A DNA stretch of 64,000 nt. Origin: Pomphorhynchus laevis (Eukaryota > Acanthocephala > Palaeacanthocephala > Echinorhynchida > Pomphorhynchidae). The stretch is from positions 110,438 through 174,437 of the forward strand of contig WNNJ02001138.1 in the NCBI GenBank assembly GCA_012934845.2, read 5' to 3'. Of the stretch, positions 22,881 to 34,373 are shown piece after piece (within the stretch, counting starts at the first letter, position 1; every line of letters starts with the position of its first letter). The translations under genes were made by a program, and so were the position numbers. Below the pieces are notes generated by a model. It searched no databases, had not been told where the DNA came from, and saw nothing but the letters and a program-made list of their open reading frames with translations.

Positions 22881-23870
22881 TTGGAGATAAGTTATGTTTC
22901 GAAGATTGTGACTTCTTCAGGAAATAAATGGTACTGCCTATTTGGAATAGCACTGATAGAATGGTGTACAAGCAAATATGCGCTCTATTTTAATGACAAC
23001 ATTTACACGCAGATTGATGGTGTAGCTATCGGGTTTCCATTATGTCCTCCACTTGTTGATCTGTACAGAAAACGTAATAAATTTATTATATGTTAAAGTA
23101 TTAAGACGTAATAACATAATCTTAACAGACGTTTTAAGAAAATATAATATCCCACATGCGCTTACTCCTTAGAGCACGCATATCCCGAACGGATACAATA
23201 TTTCAGAGGTCAGTTCATTATTCAGAAGAGCCCTGACGGTATACAGTAACAGGGAATACAGACAAAGAGAGTATAAGATAATAAATCACATGTTAAGGGA
23301 TTACCAATATCCAGAATGAGTGATTAAACAGGCACTACCAATTACGATTAAGACAAGACAGGTCTTTAGAACGTTGACTGCACAACCAGATACAAAATAC
23401 ATAAAATCAAAGTTCATCAATAATGCTCTAACGAGTCGATTGTCAAAATTAACTTTAAAATTCAAGAACAACATAAAAGTGTACCATAAAACTGATGCTT
23501 GACTTAGTAGTATATTCAAAAGTAAACCGGCAACAGCATCACAATGCGTAATATATGTTATTATGTGTGCCGATTGAGAGAATACTTATGTTGGCTAAAC
23601 TAAACAAGGCTTAAAAAATAGATCTTACCAAAATAAGTACAACCTGAAGAAAATTGATGCATTTTTAGCAATATTCAATCATGTTATTGAGACTGACCAT
23701 AACATTGATTTTAAAACACTGACATCGTACATAAAGAAACTTAGTTATGACGAAGGCTTGTCCTGGAATCTTTGTATATTTCCAAATTTCTTACAATGGA
23801 AGTGGGCAAATCTAACTGGTTCTTAAAATTCCCTCCACTAGATGTACACAAGGATGTGAGTAATAAACTG
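22881..23870 (+). pseudogene. canonical PLE: RT palm and C-terminal GIY-YIG
   Basis: ALYFNDNIYTQIDGVAIGFP (near 22980) is the second palm motif of a Neptune-like PLE RT, and the third palm motif is lost. Downstream in shifting frames are LTAQPDTKYIKSKFINNALT (near 23380) and CVIYVIMCAD, then NTYVG-TKQGLKNR (23548-23620), a GIY-YIG nuclease at the C-terminal side, followed by FNHVIETDHNIDF. This is the usual PLE domain order, opposite to the Naiad copies nearby. Several stops and shifts. Confidence 0.75.
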
Positions 23871-24399
23871 ACTAAACATAGGGGTAAGGTTGTCAAAATG
23901 AAATCAGCTATTACTGAAATGATGGTTCTCATAGCAAATGTTTTAATTCGAGAGCGAAATACTCAGACATTTCTGCACGGAATCGGAAATTCCTTTTTAA
24001 TGTCACAGGCAACATATATGACTAGTGCGTACTTCATTTTACTGAGATATGTTGACGAGTACTTCGTCACTTCTTTGCTAAAGTGGTCGTCGAGAAAAGA
24101 CTTAAAGCCTGCAATTCTTTGATTAAAGGCAGTTTTAATCGACAAGAACATTGAATAGATTTTGAATCCCATCCAGAATCCTATTCGTTGTTTCATACCG
24201 TGAACAACTTATATATGTATATATCTAGCTGTAGACCAATCCGATCAGTGGTCAAGTGATAGTTCTGGACTCGCGTATTGTCAGTTAACATTCCCGTGGT
24301 GCGGCCTTGTCAAAACTCGAATATTCAGGCGGCAAAATAGGCGACCGGCTTTTATCACGCGTAAAGCTAGTTCGTTAACGAACTATCTCTAATCCCTAT
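23871..24399. other. no clear gene
   Basis: An open stretch to 24122 continues from the PLE without recognised motif. The remainder is unassigned. Confidence 0.4.
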
Positions 24400-24960
24400 T
24401 ATGCCCCGAACAGTGGAATAATTTTAAGAAATCGGAAGAGGTCAATGATGTCTTGTTTCTTCTCCACAGAATAACAGCTCACAAATCACCGGAGGAATTG
24501 TCAAAGTCGGATGCCTTGTGCTCAAGCAGTTATGCAGAATGCGATAACCAAACGTCGACGGTATTTGCAGTAGACTAGTCTATCTGCAGCAACGTGGAAT
24601 GTTACTTCGCTGACTAGTTAAGAAAAGGATCTAGTGAGGGAGGTAAATAACTACAGATTTTGAAATTGTCGGAGTTATCTCTCTTTATTATTCCAAACGT
24701 CGACAGTATTTGTAGTGGACTAGTTTATCTGCAGCAAAGTGGAATGTTACTTCGCTGACTAAGTAAGAATAGGATCTAGTGAGGGTACTCAACTTTTGGA
24801 TCAAGGCAGCATCTTGCACAATTAGGGATATGCTACGAGAAATCGTCGAGTGTCCGGTTCAAAGATACTCACAAATCCCAGGTTGTCGTTAGCTGCAGAT
24901 AAATTTTTCACAGTAAACAAAAGATTGAAGTACCTGAGACTTGTAGTAAAAAAATAAATG
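24400..24960 (+). pseudogene. RTE-like LINE endonuclease remnant with internal duplication
   Basis: WNVTSLT (near 24597 and again 24740) is the start of the AP-endonuclease domain (family consensus GTWNVRSLTG), and YRFEIVGVIS follows the first. About 95 bp around it (CCAAACGTCGAC..GATCTAGTGAGGG) occur twice, at 24547-24640 and 24693-24786. Confidence 0.6.
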
Positions 24961-25309
24961 GGATAATTGTTGTGTGCTTATAAACTAAAAATTCACTTAA
25001 CATATACACTATCCATTTACCTGATAGTAAACCTAAGGGTGGTTCTCTCATTTTATTGAGTGACGATCAAAAATTTACAATATAAATTAAGAGCGAAGAT
25101 AAATGGTCAACTCACCACTGACCTCAAGAATTTTACTTTACACGTGGACCATCTGAACAACTTATGCGCCAGAGCGAATCTATCACCAGTCGTAGCACTT
25201 GCAGAATTAGGCAAACGTCCCCCAGGCGGGCAAAGACATACAGAGCCGCTAGGTGATAGTCGATTAAGTATAAAGCTGGTATCTATTGTCAATTAGGTTA
25301 TTCGTGAAG

Positions 25310-27260
25310 CGTCCCAGTAAACGTATGTTCGACATATGTAGATCAACAGCTAAATAATTGGCCGGATTGCATCAGCCGTAGGAATATTCCTTATATATAC
25401 TATCTCAGATCGCTCCAATCACTCCAATGGCTGATAAACAATAGGCGAAAATCACGAAAGACTGTCTGCTTACAGTAGCGATGTTGGATCATCAAAGAAT
25501 ATCGGGAACGAGAGATAGCCGAACAAGCAAAATCTCTCCGATTACACAAACGGCACATTGGGCAATGGATTAAAAGGCGCTAGAGAGTCACGGAGACCTG
25601 TTTACTTTAAGTATCGATGTTGGATCATCGGAGGATATCGGGAACAGCAGATAGCAGAACAAACAAAATTAAGACAATAAAGTGTGAAGAACAATGGTCA
25701 ACTCACAACTAACCAAAATAGATTTCATTGTCGGGTGCCGTGTGACCAGGCAGTTGTACGGAGAAAGCGAAAGAGGCATCAACATCCGAAGCTGACTAGC
25801 CTTCATGTAGGAACGTGGAATGTCATCTCGCTGACGGGGAAGATACCAGAATTAGTAGAAGAGATGGTTCGCTTCGGTCTTGAAATAGTTGAACTATTTT
25901 ATAACTGGAACTAAATTTTAGGATCAAGGTAGAACTTTGAATTATTCGGGTGTTACAGACTAAAAGCTACGACAGGCGAGAGTAGGGTACTTACAAGTCC
26001 CCCTTGTCGTTCGTGATAGAGAGAGGTTTAACCAAGTGAATAAAGGCAGGCGTCTCTGAGACTTTTAGTCAAAGAGGGAAAGGAGATAACTATTATGTTT
26101 ATGCTCTTAACATTATCTCAAAATAGGCAGCCTTCGTGGAAGATCTTCAGGATCTGCTTGATAGTACTCATGTCGGAGATTCCCTCGTTCTATTGGGGGA
26201 CTTCAATGCTCATGTTGGTAGCTACAGTAGCACTTAGAAGGGATTGTTAGAGAGGAACGGACTCTCCGATCTGAATGTGAGTGGTGTTGACTTATTGCAA
26301 TTTTGTTCTCGTAACAATTTGTGCATAACCAACACCATGTTTAAACTTAAAGAAAATCCATAGATGCAAATGATATTAGGATTCTCTCAATCAAAGATAA
26401 ATGATCGATTATGTAATCATTATTTCTGATCCGCGATGTTATCTTCTGAACACTCGTGTGAAGAGAGGAGCTGAGCTGCCAACCGACAGCTACCTTGAAG
26501 TTACTAAATTTTGATGGCAGGATCAGATGCTAGGCAAGCCTGATAATCTCAAACGTTGTTTAATGGCTTGCTGGGAGCGTCTAACAGATGTTTCTGTCGA
26601 AGAGCGTTTTTCTGGCGACATCCGGGAGGACTTCTCTCAGATACCAGAAGAGGTAGGGAACATTGATCAGGAATGGGAGATGTTAAGATTCTCGTTTGTT
26701 AAAGCAATTTGAAAAGTTGTGGTCTGAAGGTCTTAGGTTCTTGTCGCGAAGTAAATACTTGAACTGCTTGGTAGACACCAACCGTGGGAGACTTCGCCTA
26801 TCAGACTAAGTTGGCTTAGAAGTAGGCTTATAAGGCAACTTTGGCGGCTTATGTTCTAGAGTACGAGCAACAACCTTCGTGTTGGAAAGCAGAAAACTCC
26901 TCAAACTGTATATGACAAGAGAGGGTATATGCTTACTGACATTAAAGAAATTCTTGTTTGTCGAAAAGATCATTTTAGCAGTCTGCTTAATCCGTTGGAT
27001 ATGCCTTCTCTTGTATAAATAGAGTCTTTAGTACCAACGGAAGAGCTCATATTTTTTGAAGAGATCATTGCTGTTGTTAAAAAATTCCGTAATGGCAAGT
27101 CTTCTGGAGTAGATGAAATTCGACTTGAAGATTTAAAGGATCATGACGTTGTAAACATGAAGTGGCTTACAGGAATCTTCAACGTTGCATTGAAGTCGGG
27201 CAAGGTTCCTAGTGAGTGGCGAACTCGGCTGGTGGTACCGATCTAAACTGACAACCGACC
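25310..27260 (+). pseudogene. RTE-like LINE, 5' UTR, endonuclease, start of RT
   Basis: The 5' UTR carries a repeated unit, GATGTTGGATCATC(A/G)...GGGAACG(A/G).AGATAGC, at about 25480-25540 and 25616-25660. Endonuclease: LHVGTWNVISLTGKIPELVE (25800) and the GDFNAHVG motif near 26200; NGLSDLNVSGVDLLQFCSRN and ITNTMF near 26270; PRCYLLNTRVKRGAELPTD near 26430. RT start: VKKFRNGKSSGVDEIRLEDL near 27080, then SGKVPSEWRTRLVVPI. Frames change repeatedly. The same family is at 43.15-44.5 kb, minus strand. Confidence 0.75.
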
Positions 27261-28660
27261 AATACATTGTATTTAATAAGATTAGCTAGCAAAGTTGGCT
27301 TCTAGACAGAATTGGGAAACATAAACGTTGGGAACGTATGGAAGATGGTTATGTAAGGTAGGTATTCACTAACTATATCCAGGCGGCTTGCCTTATTGAG
27401 GAAAAATGTAAAGGATATTGAACAAGAAACGTCGGAGTTCAAAACTTCGTTTGACAAAGCGACTTAGAAGAGCTGTGATTTAAGGACTGTGAGTGCCTGT
27501 CATGGAAGGGTTTGAAGACTGTAGGTACCTGTTATGGAGTGGTTTGAATACTGTAGGTGCGTGACATGGAGTGGTTTGAAGCTTGTAGGTGCCTGTCATA
27601 ATAGCAATTTTCGAAAGTGACTTATAAAGCAACCTTGTCTGATAGGTCACTAGAGTCTGTGGACAGGTATTGGCATGTCAAAAACGCTGCAGCGCAAGCA
27701 TTTGCTGAGTCAAAGAAACGAACTTTGGCGAAGTTTCGTGAGCGTATCGAACTTGATTATCGATCAACTTCTAAGATGTTCTAGAAAACAATTAAATCCT
27801 TTCGTGTTGTATAGCAGAAATCGGCCCAAACTGTTTAGGCAATCATGTTCATCTTCTAAACGATATTGAAGACGGACTTAGTCGTCAGAAAGAGCATTTT
27901 AGATGTATCTTCAATACGGATGAAGTGCCTTCTCTTGTAGAAGAACAATCTTCGATATTGATAAAAGATTCCATTACCTCAATAGAGGTAATTACTTTTG
28001 TCTACAAACTTCGTAATGGCAAATCTGATGTGGTTGATGAGATTCAAACTAAGATTTTGAAGTCAGTTGACGTTGAAGTTACGAAGTGAATAATAGGTCT
28101 ATTTTACATTGCACTGAATTCAGGAAAGTTTCCTGGTGATTGGAGAATTGAGGTTGGTGATTCTGATCTATGAGAAATGGAAACGAAGATAATGTGGAAA
28201 TTATAGAGACATTACACTTCTTAGCTTACCAGCAAAGTTATTTGTCAAGATCATTGAACTAATGATACGACTGATAATCGAAAGTCAGTTGCAGGAGGAG
28301 CAATGTGGCTTTCGTTTTACTCGAGGAACAACGGATAAACTCTTCACTCTGTCAAATATTCTTAAACGCACCTGGGAGTACGTTCAACCAGTTTATATGT
28401 GCTATGTAGATTTGAAAATGGCGTTTAACCAGGTACCAAGAGATATATTATGGGAAGTACTTAAGAAGTACAAAGTTCTGCATTACCTACGTGTAGATGC
28501 GGCCTCTTTGTACGAACTAAGTACGAGTTGTGTTTGTGTTATAGGTAAGAAGTCTGAGTTTAAGGCGACATTTAAGTTTACGGAAGTTTCAAAGATCTTA
28601 TTTATCGCAGCATTCTTTACTTGCTTTGTATGACGGCTTACAATAGTAAGAAGTTCTTAA
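27261..28660 (+). pseudogene. second RTE-like copy, partial RT
   Basis: A further copy, since the linker and early RT recur: AFAESKKRTLAKFRERIELD near 27700, then VYKLRNGKSDVVDEIQ near 28000, then EEQCGFRFTRGTTDKLFTLS (28300) and VYMCYVDLKMAFNQVPRD (28400), the first palm motif. The copy ends at about 28660 against PLE sequence, before the YADD motif. Confidence 0.7.
27485..27599. repeat. 32-bp minisatellite, about 3.6 units
   Basis: The unit GACTGTAGGTGCCTGTCATG followed by GAGTGGTTTGAA is repeated with a few changes. The length is not a multiple of three, so it would disrupt a frame. Confidence 0.85.
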
Positions 28661-28675
28661 TATTTTGTTGAATTT

Positions 28676-29360
28676 TGAAGTTTCGCCGATATCCTTGTCA
28701 ATCGTGTGAAGATCAGTACATCGACGAAACTGGAAGGGTAATAAGCATAAGACAAAACAATAGAAGGTATGATAGTAGCAAAAACATAATGGAGAATAAT
28801 GGTGCAGTAAGACACATATGAAAAAGTTTAGGTTTTATCATGTATAAAAATCATACCTATCCGAGATGTTATTCAAATTGCGTATTACAATTGTCAATTG
28901 TCAATTGCAATTTCTTATCTACCGACAATCTCGAAACTTTTTCATCATTTTCAAACGAAGTAACAACATGCTTTTCAACAGGTTTAGCTATACACAGTAT
29001 TGTTTGTAAGAATCCTGGAAAGAAGAATACCTCGATGACATCGCCTAAATGCTACAGCAAACATTGTAAACGACCCATGTGCAAGTATTGTGATGATATG
29101 CTTGTGACAAAATGGTTTGAAGCTACAAAGACGAGTGTAAGATATCGCTTGAATCGTGAATTGAACTGTAAATCGAAGGTAATATCTATCTTGATGAGAG
29201 CAGTACATCGACGAAACTGGAAAGTCAATAAACATAAAACAAAACAATAAAAAGAACGATACTAGCAAAAACCTAACTGCGTGAATGCAAATTGCACTGT
29301 GAGTGCAATTTGCAATTATAAAAGTGATACTACTGAAGAAGGGAAACTTCCCGAAAGCTT
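28676..29360 (+). pseudogene. PLE GIY-YIG fragments and 3' end
   Basis: PCQSCEDQYIDETGRVISIR (near 28690) is the YIGETGR part of a GIY-YIG nuclease. SKHCKRPMCKYCDDMLVTKW (near 29055) is the Cys-rich linker that precedes GIY-YIG in PLEs, ending CKSKVI. A second YIDETGK-like part follows near 29200 in another frame. Two copies overlap. It ends with a perfect 13-bp hairpin (29286-29314) and a hammerhead-like core. Confidence 0.65.
29333..29356 (+). ncRNA. hammerhead-ribozyme-like core
   Basis: CTGAAGA, then A, then GGGA-AACT-TCCC (4-bp stem), then GAAA and GCTTAAGATT, which could form a minimal stem III. Both invariant blocks match CUGANGA and GAAA exactly. It lies at the 3' end of a PLE, where type I minimal hammerheads are known. 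Confidence 0.5.
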
Positions 29361-29489
29361 AAGATTTAAAATTAATAAAATAGCATTGTGATTTCGTTCG
29401 ATTTTTCTTTCTAATTCAATCTATTCAAGAATACATACAATGGATCCCGAAAAAATGTGGTTTACAATTCAAGATTAAAACTATATAAC

Positions 29490-29710
29490 TTTGAAGTTTC
29501 ACCGATTTACTTGTCAATCGTGTGGAGAGCATTATATCGGTGAACCTAAAAAGTCTTATAATTAATTATTATAATTATAAATTCTATCTTTATAAATATA
29601 AATTGTATAAAATATTATATAATCATTTATTATTTATAATTATTAATCTTTATTTCTAATTTATAAAAAAGTATAAAATACGTATACTCAGTTATCTGAT
29701 CTGAATTGTA
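29490..29710 (+). mobile_element. PLE GIY-YIG scrap plus Naiad terminal edge
   Basis: LKFHRFTCQSCGEHYIGEPK (29492-29550) repeats the nuclease scrap of 28676. It runs into a Naiad-like AT-rich tail ending AAATACGTATACTCAGTTAT at about 29690. Confidence 0.6.
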
Positions 29711-30129
29711 TATATGATTGTTGAAATACACTATCGCCAGGATACTCAGCGGAGTACATTTTTATATTTGTTTTTGATTTACACTGGCAACAAAACAAAT
29801 ATTTATACTTGTATCAAAGACTTCGGCGTTTACTGGGTTTTTTAAAAAGCCCAGTAAAAAAATTAATATTTTTTTCTTGAAAAAAAAATATTAAATACAT
29901 AAATAGAAGTCCCAGCAGTGAGTAAAAACTCGATATCGTGTAATATATATATATCACTTTTTTCAACAATAAATATCGTGTCTATAATGTCCATTTTTTA
30001 ACAATAAATTTCGTGTCTAAAATGTCCATCAACCTAAAGAAAGTTCACTTTGATACGAAAGCAAATTTTGATTATATATAAACTTGTGAAAATAATAGTA
30101 AAGAACATCAATTTTAAGATGTTTTGATT
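29711..30129. other. no recognised gene
   Basis: A duplicated AACAATAAAT(A/T)TCGTGTCTA motif lies at about 29968 and 30000. I see nothing else. Confidence 0.4.
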
Positions 30130-30540
30130 ATTCTTTGTCAAATCGCGGTTATCAGAAATAACCGATGTTATCGGGCTTCGGCCTCGATTCCTGACCCAGC
30201 AAAGCAACGGGGCAAAAAATGCTAATGACGTATTTCCTTTGATCTAATATAATTATCTAGTGCATATTATTCTAATATTAAGCATATTTTTTATTTTACA
30301 TCAGTAAAAAATTTCGCTTAACAGTTTAAATTTATTTTTAATAATATTTTGTTGATTTATATATTGTAAATTAAAAATATATTGTAAATTTAAACTTCTT
30401 CATTATAATGTAGTATGTACTATCAATAATACATAATTTCAGTATTTCTGACAGAGCTTACAATGAGAGGGCATAGTAGCCGATTATAGCGAACTTATTT
30501 TGTAGACTCAGTTACCTGATCTGATTTGTAAACTTTAAAT
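30130..30540 (-). mobile_element. Naiad-type PLE 3' end, diverged
   Basis: Minus-strand terminal structured region (GGGCTTCGGCCTCGATTCCT near 30173) and 3' ORF end, more diverged than other copies. A plus-strand terminal edge (GTAGACTCAGTTACCTGATC) follows at 30506. Confidence 0.65.
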
Positions 30541-30589
30541 CTATAAAATCGTTTAATAAAAAGTTTTTTAAATTTAATTATATTTAAGG

Positions 30590-31155
30590 ATTTTTATGAT
30601 TCGATTTTATCCATATATCTATATTTACTTGATGGTTTAATTTTTGTTAGATAGTCGTTATAGTTATTAAAGCATATTTATGTATATCTGTTTCATAATA
30701 TAAAATTAATTAATTTTTCTAACGGTTCTTTAATATCTGCTAATTCTAGATTTTTTAAAGCGTACTAAAATCGTATGTATTTATATTTTGAAAATTTATT
30801 CCTTTTGTCTGTTCTAAAAATTCTTTTGTAGAATTAATACTGAAATAGTGTTTTATACCAGTATTAATTTCGATTACCTTGCAATATTTTTTGAAGTGTG
30901 ATTTAATTACTTTAATATTTTATTCATATAAACCGAAAGTGGTTTTGATGTACATTTAAACACAATACATATAAACCTAGGTTTTATTGGATTTTTGTGT
31001 AATTTTGGATTACAATATAACATAGGTATAGTTTTATTATCTGATTCAACCGTTACACCCTTTTTATCCATTATAGAACAATGCCTTGTAATAATGGTTT
31101 CTCAACTATAATCATTGCGTTCATATGTTGGATTTACATTTAAATCATTATAATT
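30590..31155 (-). mobile_element. Naiad-type PLE RT fragment
   Basis: Minus-strand match to about 33560 down to 32995 of the large copy, which starts next to it head to head. Confidence 0.85.
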
Positions 31156-31364
31156 AACTTCAACCGCCTTAAGCAGGGCAGCCCCCTGTCAGATGCTGCT
31201 GGATGGCCCGTTGTAAGTTTAGTCTGAGTCAACTAAACTAGGTGGCGACACCGAAAAAGCAACGTAAAAAATTATGACTTAAAAGTTACATGTACTCAAC
31301 AATATTGGAAAACCGCTATTATAATTAACTGCAACCGCCATTATAATCAACCGCCATTATAATT
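31156..31364 (+). repeat. partial tandem copy of the Naiad 5' end
   Basis: About 156 bp (TTAACTTCAACCGCCTTAAG...GGAAAA) are repeated from 31365 with few changes, joined by short CCGCCATTATAATTAAC repeats. Each copy has two potential hairpins, TTTAGT(8 nt)ACTAAA and GGTG-GCGA-CACC, shortly before the ORF. A truncated copy ahead of a long one is the partial-tandem layout of PLEs. Confidence 0.8.
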
Positions 31365-31498
31365 AACCTCAACCGCCTTAAGCAGGGCAGCCCGCTGTCA
31401 GATGCTGCTGGATGGCCCGTTGTAAGTTTAGTCAGAGTCAACTAAACTAGGTGGCGACACCAAAAAAGCAACGTTAAAAATCATGACTTAAAAGTTAC

Positions 31499-31970
31499 AT
31501 GTACTCAACAATATTGGAAAAATACGTAAGTACTAATGATTTCAATTTTAGATCTTTTAAATGTAACAGAAAAAATTGTATAGTTTGTGATGTTATAAAT
31601 AATAATAATTGTATCGTAAGTAATACGACAAACAAATGTTTTTCATTAAATATTAATAATAATTGTAACTGCAATACCGCAGGTGTAGTGTATCTAATAC
31701 AATGCACATGTGGATTGCAACATATAGGAAAAACATATCAAATGTTAAAAACTAGGTTTAGGCAACACATATATAATATACAGCATAATAGTCAAACTAT
31801 ATTTCATAAACATATGAGATTAATAGGACATGATATTAAAAACTGTAAATTATTTATTTTAGAACATATTATCGAAGAAAACATTTCAATATTAAATCAA
31901 AAACTATAAGAAAAAGAAGATTTTTGGATTAAAACGCTTAATTCCATGTACCCATTAGGATTGAATGACG
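31499..31970 (+). CDS. Naiad N-terminal GIY-YIG nuclease segment
   Basis: From the ATG at 31499. A Cys-rich motif (CNRKNCIVC, residues about 22-30) precedes the nuclease core GVVYLIQCTCGLQHIGKTYQ (residues about 61-80), with LKTRFRQH following: the GIY and YIG strands here read VVY and HIG, and R and H lie in the expected helix. EKEDFWIKTLNSMYPLGLN beyond the stop at 31907 is the usual end of this domain. No in-frame TGA is seen, although some relatives use selenocysteine. Presumed role: nick the target DNA for priming. Confidence 0.8.
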
Positions 31971-32289
31971 TGGTACAAGGAATTGACAGAAGTAGTATAA
32001 TACATAATTAACAACTATATTATACAAATCCGGTTACACACAAACCAAGAAGTCATGGTGATAAAAGGAATAGGAAAAATAGAGTTAAAAATATTAAAAA
32101 AGATATGTATATAAATAAACAATTAGAAATATTAAAACAACTTTTAAGTGATAATAAGCTAAAAAATCTTTATGTAAATATAAGAAGTTTTCCGAGAGAT
32201 ATCATATGTTCAAAAAAATCAAAAATTAATTAACGACTATGATAGGCTAAGTTGTATAATAGACAGTTATTGTAATACAAAATACTATA

Positions 32290-34214
32290 ATCGTACAATA
32301 AATGTTAATAATAACAATAGAAAATATACATTAACCATAAACTTCATTAATAAATGTATAGATAACATAAATATAGCCGGACTTTTAAATAATTCTAAAA
32401 GTAAAGAAATAATAGGGTCAGATTTAAGTAAATATATTCCTAAAATAAGGTATAAACTCCTACCACCATTAGGACGAAAAATTTGTAATTATAATAAAGA
32501 ATTAAAATCAATATGTAACGATAATATTAGAAACATAATGGAAACAGAATGCAATTGTAAAAGTCTTAGTTTTGATAAAATAAATGAACATATATGTACC
32601 CATAATCTAGAATTAATTGAAAATTGTGAATTAAGAAAGCTGCTATCAAAAGGGTATAAATATAGATTAAATAACAACAACGACAAAAATAAAATTTACA
32701 GTTCGTTATATAATAACTTAAATGATTACTTTAGTAAGCTGATTAATAGTGAAAGCTCGAATATATCTAAGATAAAAATTTGGAAAGATTATATATTTGA
32801 TAAAATTAAAAATAAAATGAAAATAACAAACAATTATAAAAGGAAAGATAAAATTGAATAAAGATATGTATAAAGAACTTACTAAATTAAAGGATAACTA
32901 TATAATAACAACTATTGATAAAGCTAGTAATAACTTTGTCTTCATATGCAAAAAGCTTTATTATGATATACTAATGAAAGAGGTTAATTCTAATGATTTA
33001 AATGTAAATCCAACATATGAACGTAGTGAGTTGAGTTTAGAAACAATTATTACAAGTCACTGTTCTATAATGGATAAAAAGGGTATAAAGGTTGAATTAG
33101 ATAATAAAACTATACCTATATTATATTGGAATCCAAAATTACATAAAAATCCAATAAAACCTAGGTTCATATGTAGTGCGTTTAAATGTACATTAAAACC
33201 ACTTTCTGTCTATATGAATAAAATACTTAAAGTAATTAAAGCACATTTTAAAAAATATTGCAAGGTAATCGAAATTAATACTGGTATAAAACACTATTTC
33301 AGTATTAATTCTACAAAAGAATTTTTAGAACAGACAAAAGGAATAAATTTTCAAAATATAAATACATACGATTTTAGTACGCTTTATACAAATCTAGATT
33401 TAGTAGATATTAAAGAAGCGTTAGTAAAATTAATTAACCTTATATTCGGAAAAAGATATACATATATATGTTATAATAATTATAACGCCTATCTAACAAA
33501 AATTAAACCATCAAATAAATATAAATATATGGATAAAATTGAATTAATAGAATCCTTAAATATTTTGATAAATCAAAATTATTTAAAAGTAGGGACATCT
33601 ATATTTAGACAAGTAAAAGGTGTTCCAATGGGTGGTAATAGTAGCCCAATTATAGCTGACTTGTTTTTAAGCTTTATAGAATATGAATTTGTTCATAACT
33701 GTGTAAAAACTAAATCTAAACAATATAAATATATGAAATATATGTTTCGATACATTGATGATATATGTGTATTTAATTCTAATAATTTTTATTCAATTAG
33801 TGAACAAATTTATCCAGAAAGCCTTATTCTTAACAAAACCAATATTAATGATAAAGAAGGTGTATATCTAGATATGAACATTAAATTAACATTAACTAAA
33901 ACTACTATTAATTTATATCGTAAAGATGACATATTTAAATTTACAAGAAACATATTTTGCATGAGCATTCATGCATACCATATAATATAAAATATAATAC
34001 ATTAAATAATGAAATTTTAAGAATTGCAACAATATGTAATGATATTGGCTTTCTTAAAAATCATTTAAATAATTTAATAGATACATATTTTAAACTAGGT
34101 TACTATAAAAATAACATCAAGCAGAAAATAGTAAAATATATAAATCAACACAATAATATAAAGAATAAATTTAAACTCTTAAGTGGCAAATTTTTATGGA
34201 TGGATAATAAATAA
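32290..34214 (+). CDS. Naiad linker and reverse transcriptase
   Basis: ECNCKSLSFDKINEHICTHN then CELRKLLSKGYKYR (32550-32665) is the conserved segment before the RT. In the frame from 32854: DKASNNFVFICKK (about residue 21), LYWNPKLHKNPIKPRF (about 88), YDFSTLYTNL (about 172, palm A), GVPMGGNSSP (about 256, palm B), YIDDI (about 300, palm C with the catalytic DD), GVYLDMNI (palm D). A frame change at about 33957 leads into HSCIPYNI and the C-terminal tail ending at 34214. Another frame change at about 32850 joins the linker. All catalytic aspartates are kept. Confidence 0.85.
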
Positions 34215-34222
34215 TATACTTT

Positions 34223-34373
34223 GCATTAGAATAAGATACTAGATAGTTATTTCAGAGGAAATACATCATTAGCATGTATTTGGCCCCGCTGCTATGTTGG
34301 GTAGAGGAGTTAGGGGCCGAAACCTGATAGCATAGCAGTTCCTCCTGATGACCTCTAATTCTTATTCTGATAC
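34223..34373 (+). ncRNA. structured 3' RNA of the Naiad element (predicted pseudoknot)
   Basis: Pairings visible by eye: outer stem 34223-34236 with 34360-34373 (14 bp with one mismatch here, one G-U in the 51.8-kb copy); hairpin AAATACAT (34259-34266)/ATGTATTT (34274-34281) with loop CATTAGC; GGCCCC (34282-34287)/GGGGCC (34313-34318); CTGCTATG (34289-34296)/CATAGCAG (34331-34338); possible GAGGA (34304-34308)/TCCTC (34340-34344). The last three interleave, so they make a pseudoknot. The sequence recurs in at least eight fragments, the full pairing set in three. Confidence 0.6.

Noticed and set aside
25060-25296. Small protein gene between RTE copies
   Set aside because: It has no recognisable motif, is open on both strands, and lies within likely RTE 5' UTR sequence.
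34313-34352. CTGATGA and GAAA at the Naiad 3' end as a hammerhead ribozyme
   Set aside because: GAAA comes before CTGATGA. Only 21 bases separate them, too few for stems III and I of a type II arrangement, and the outer strands do not pair as stem II.
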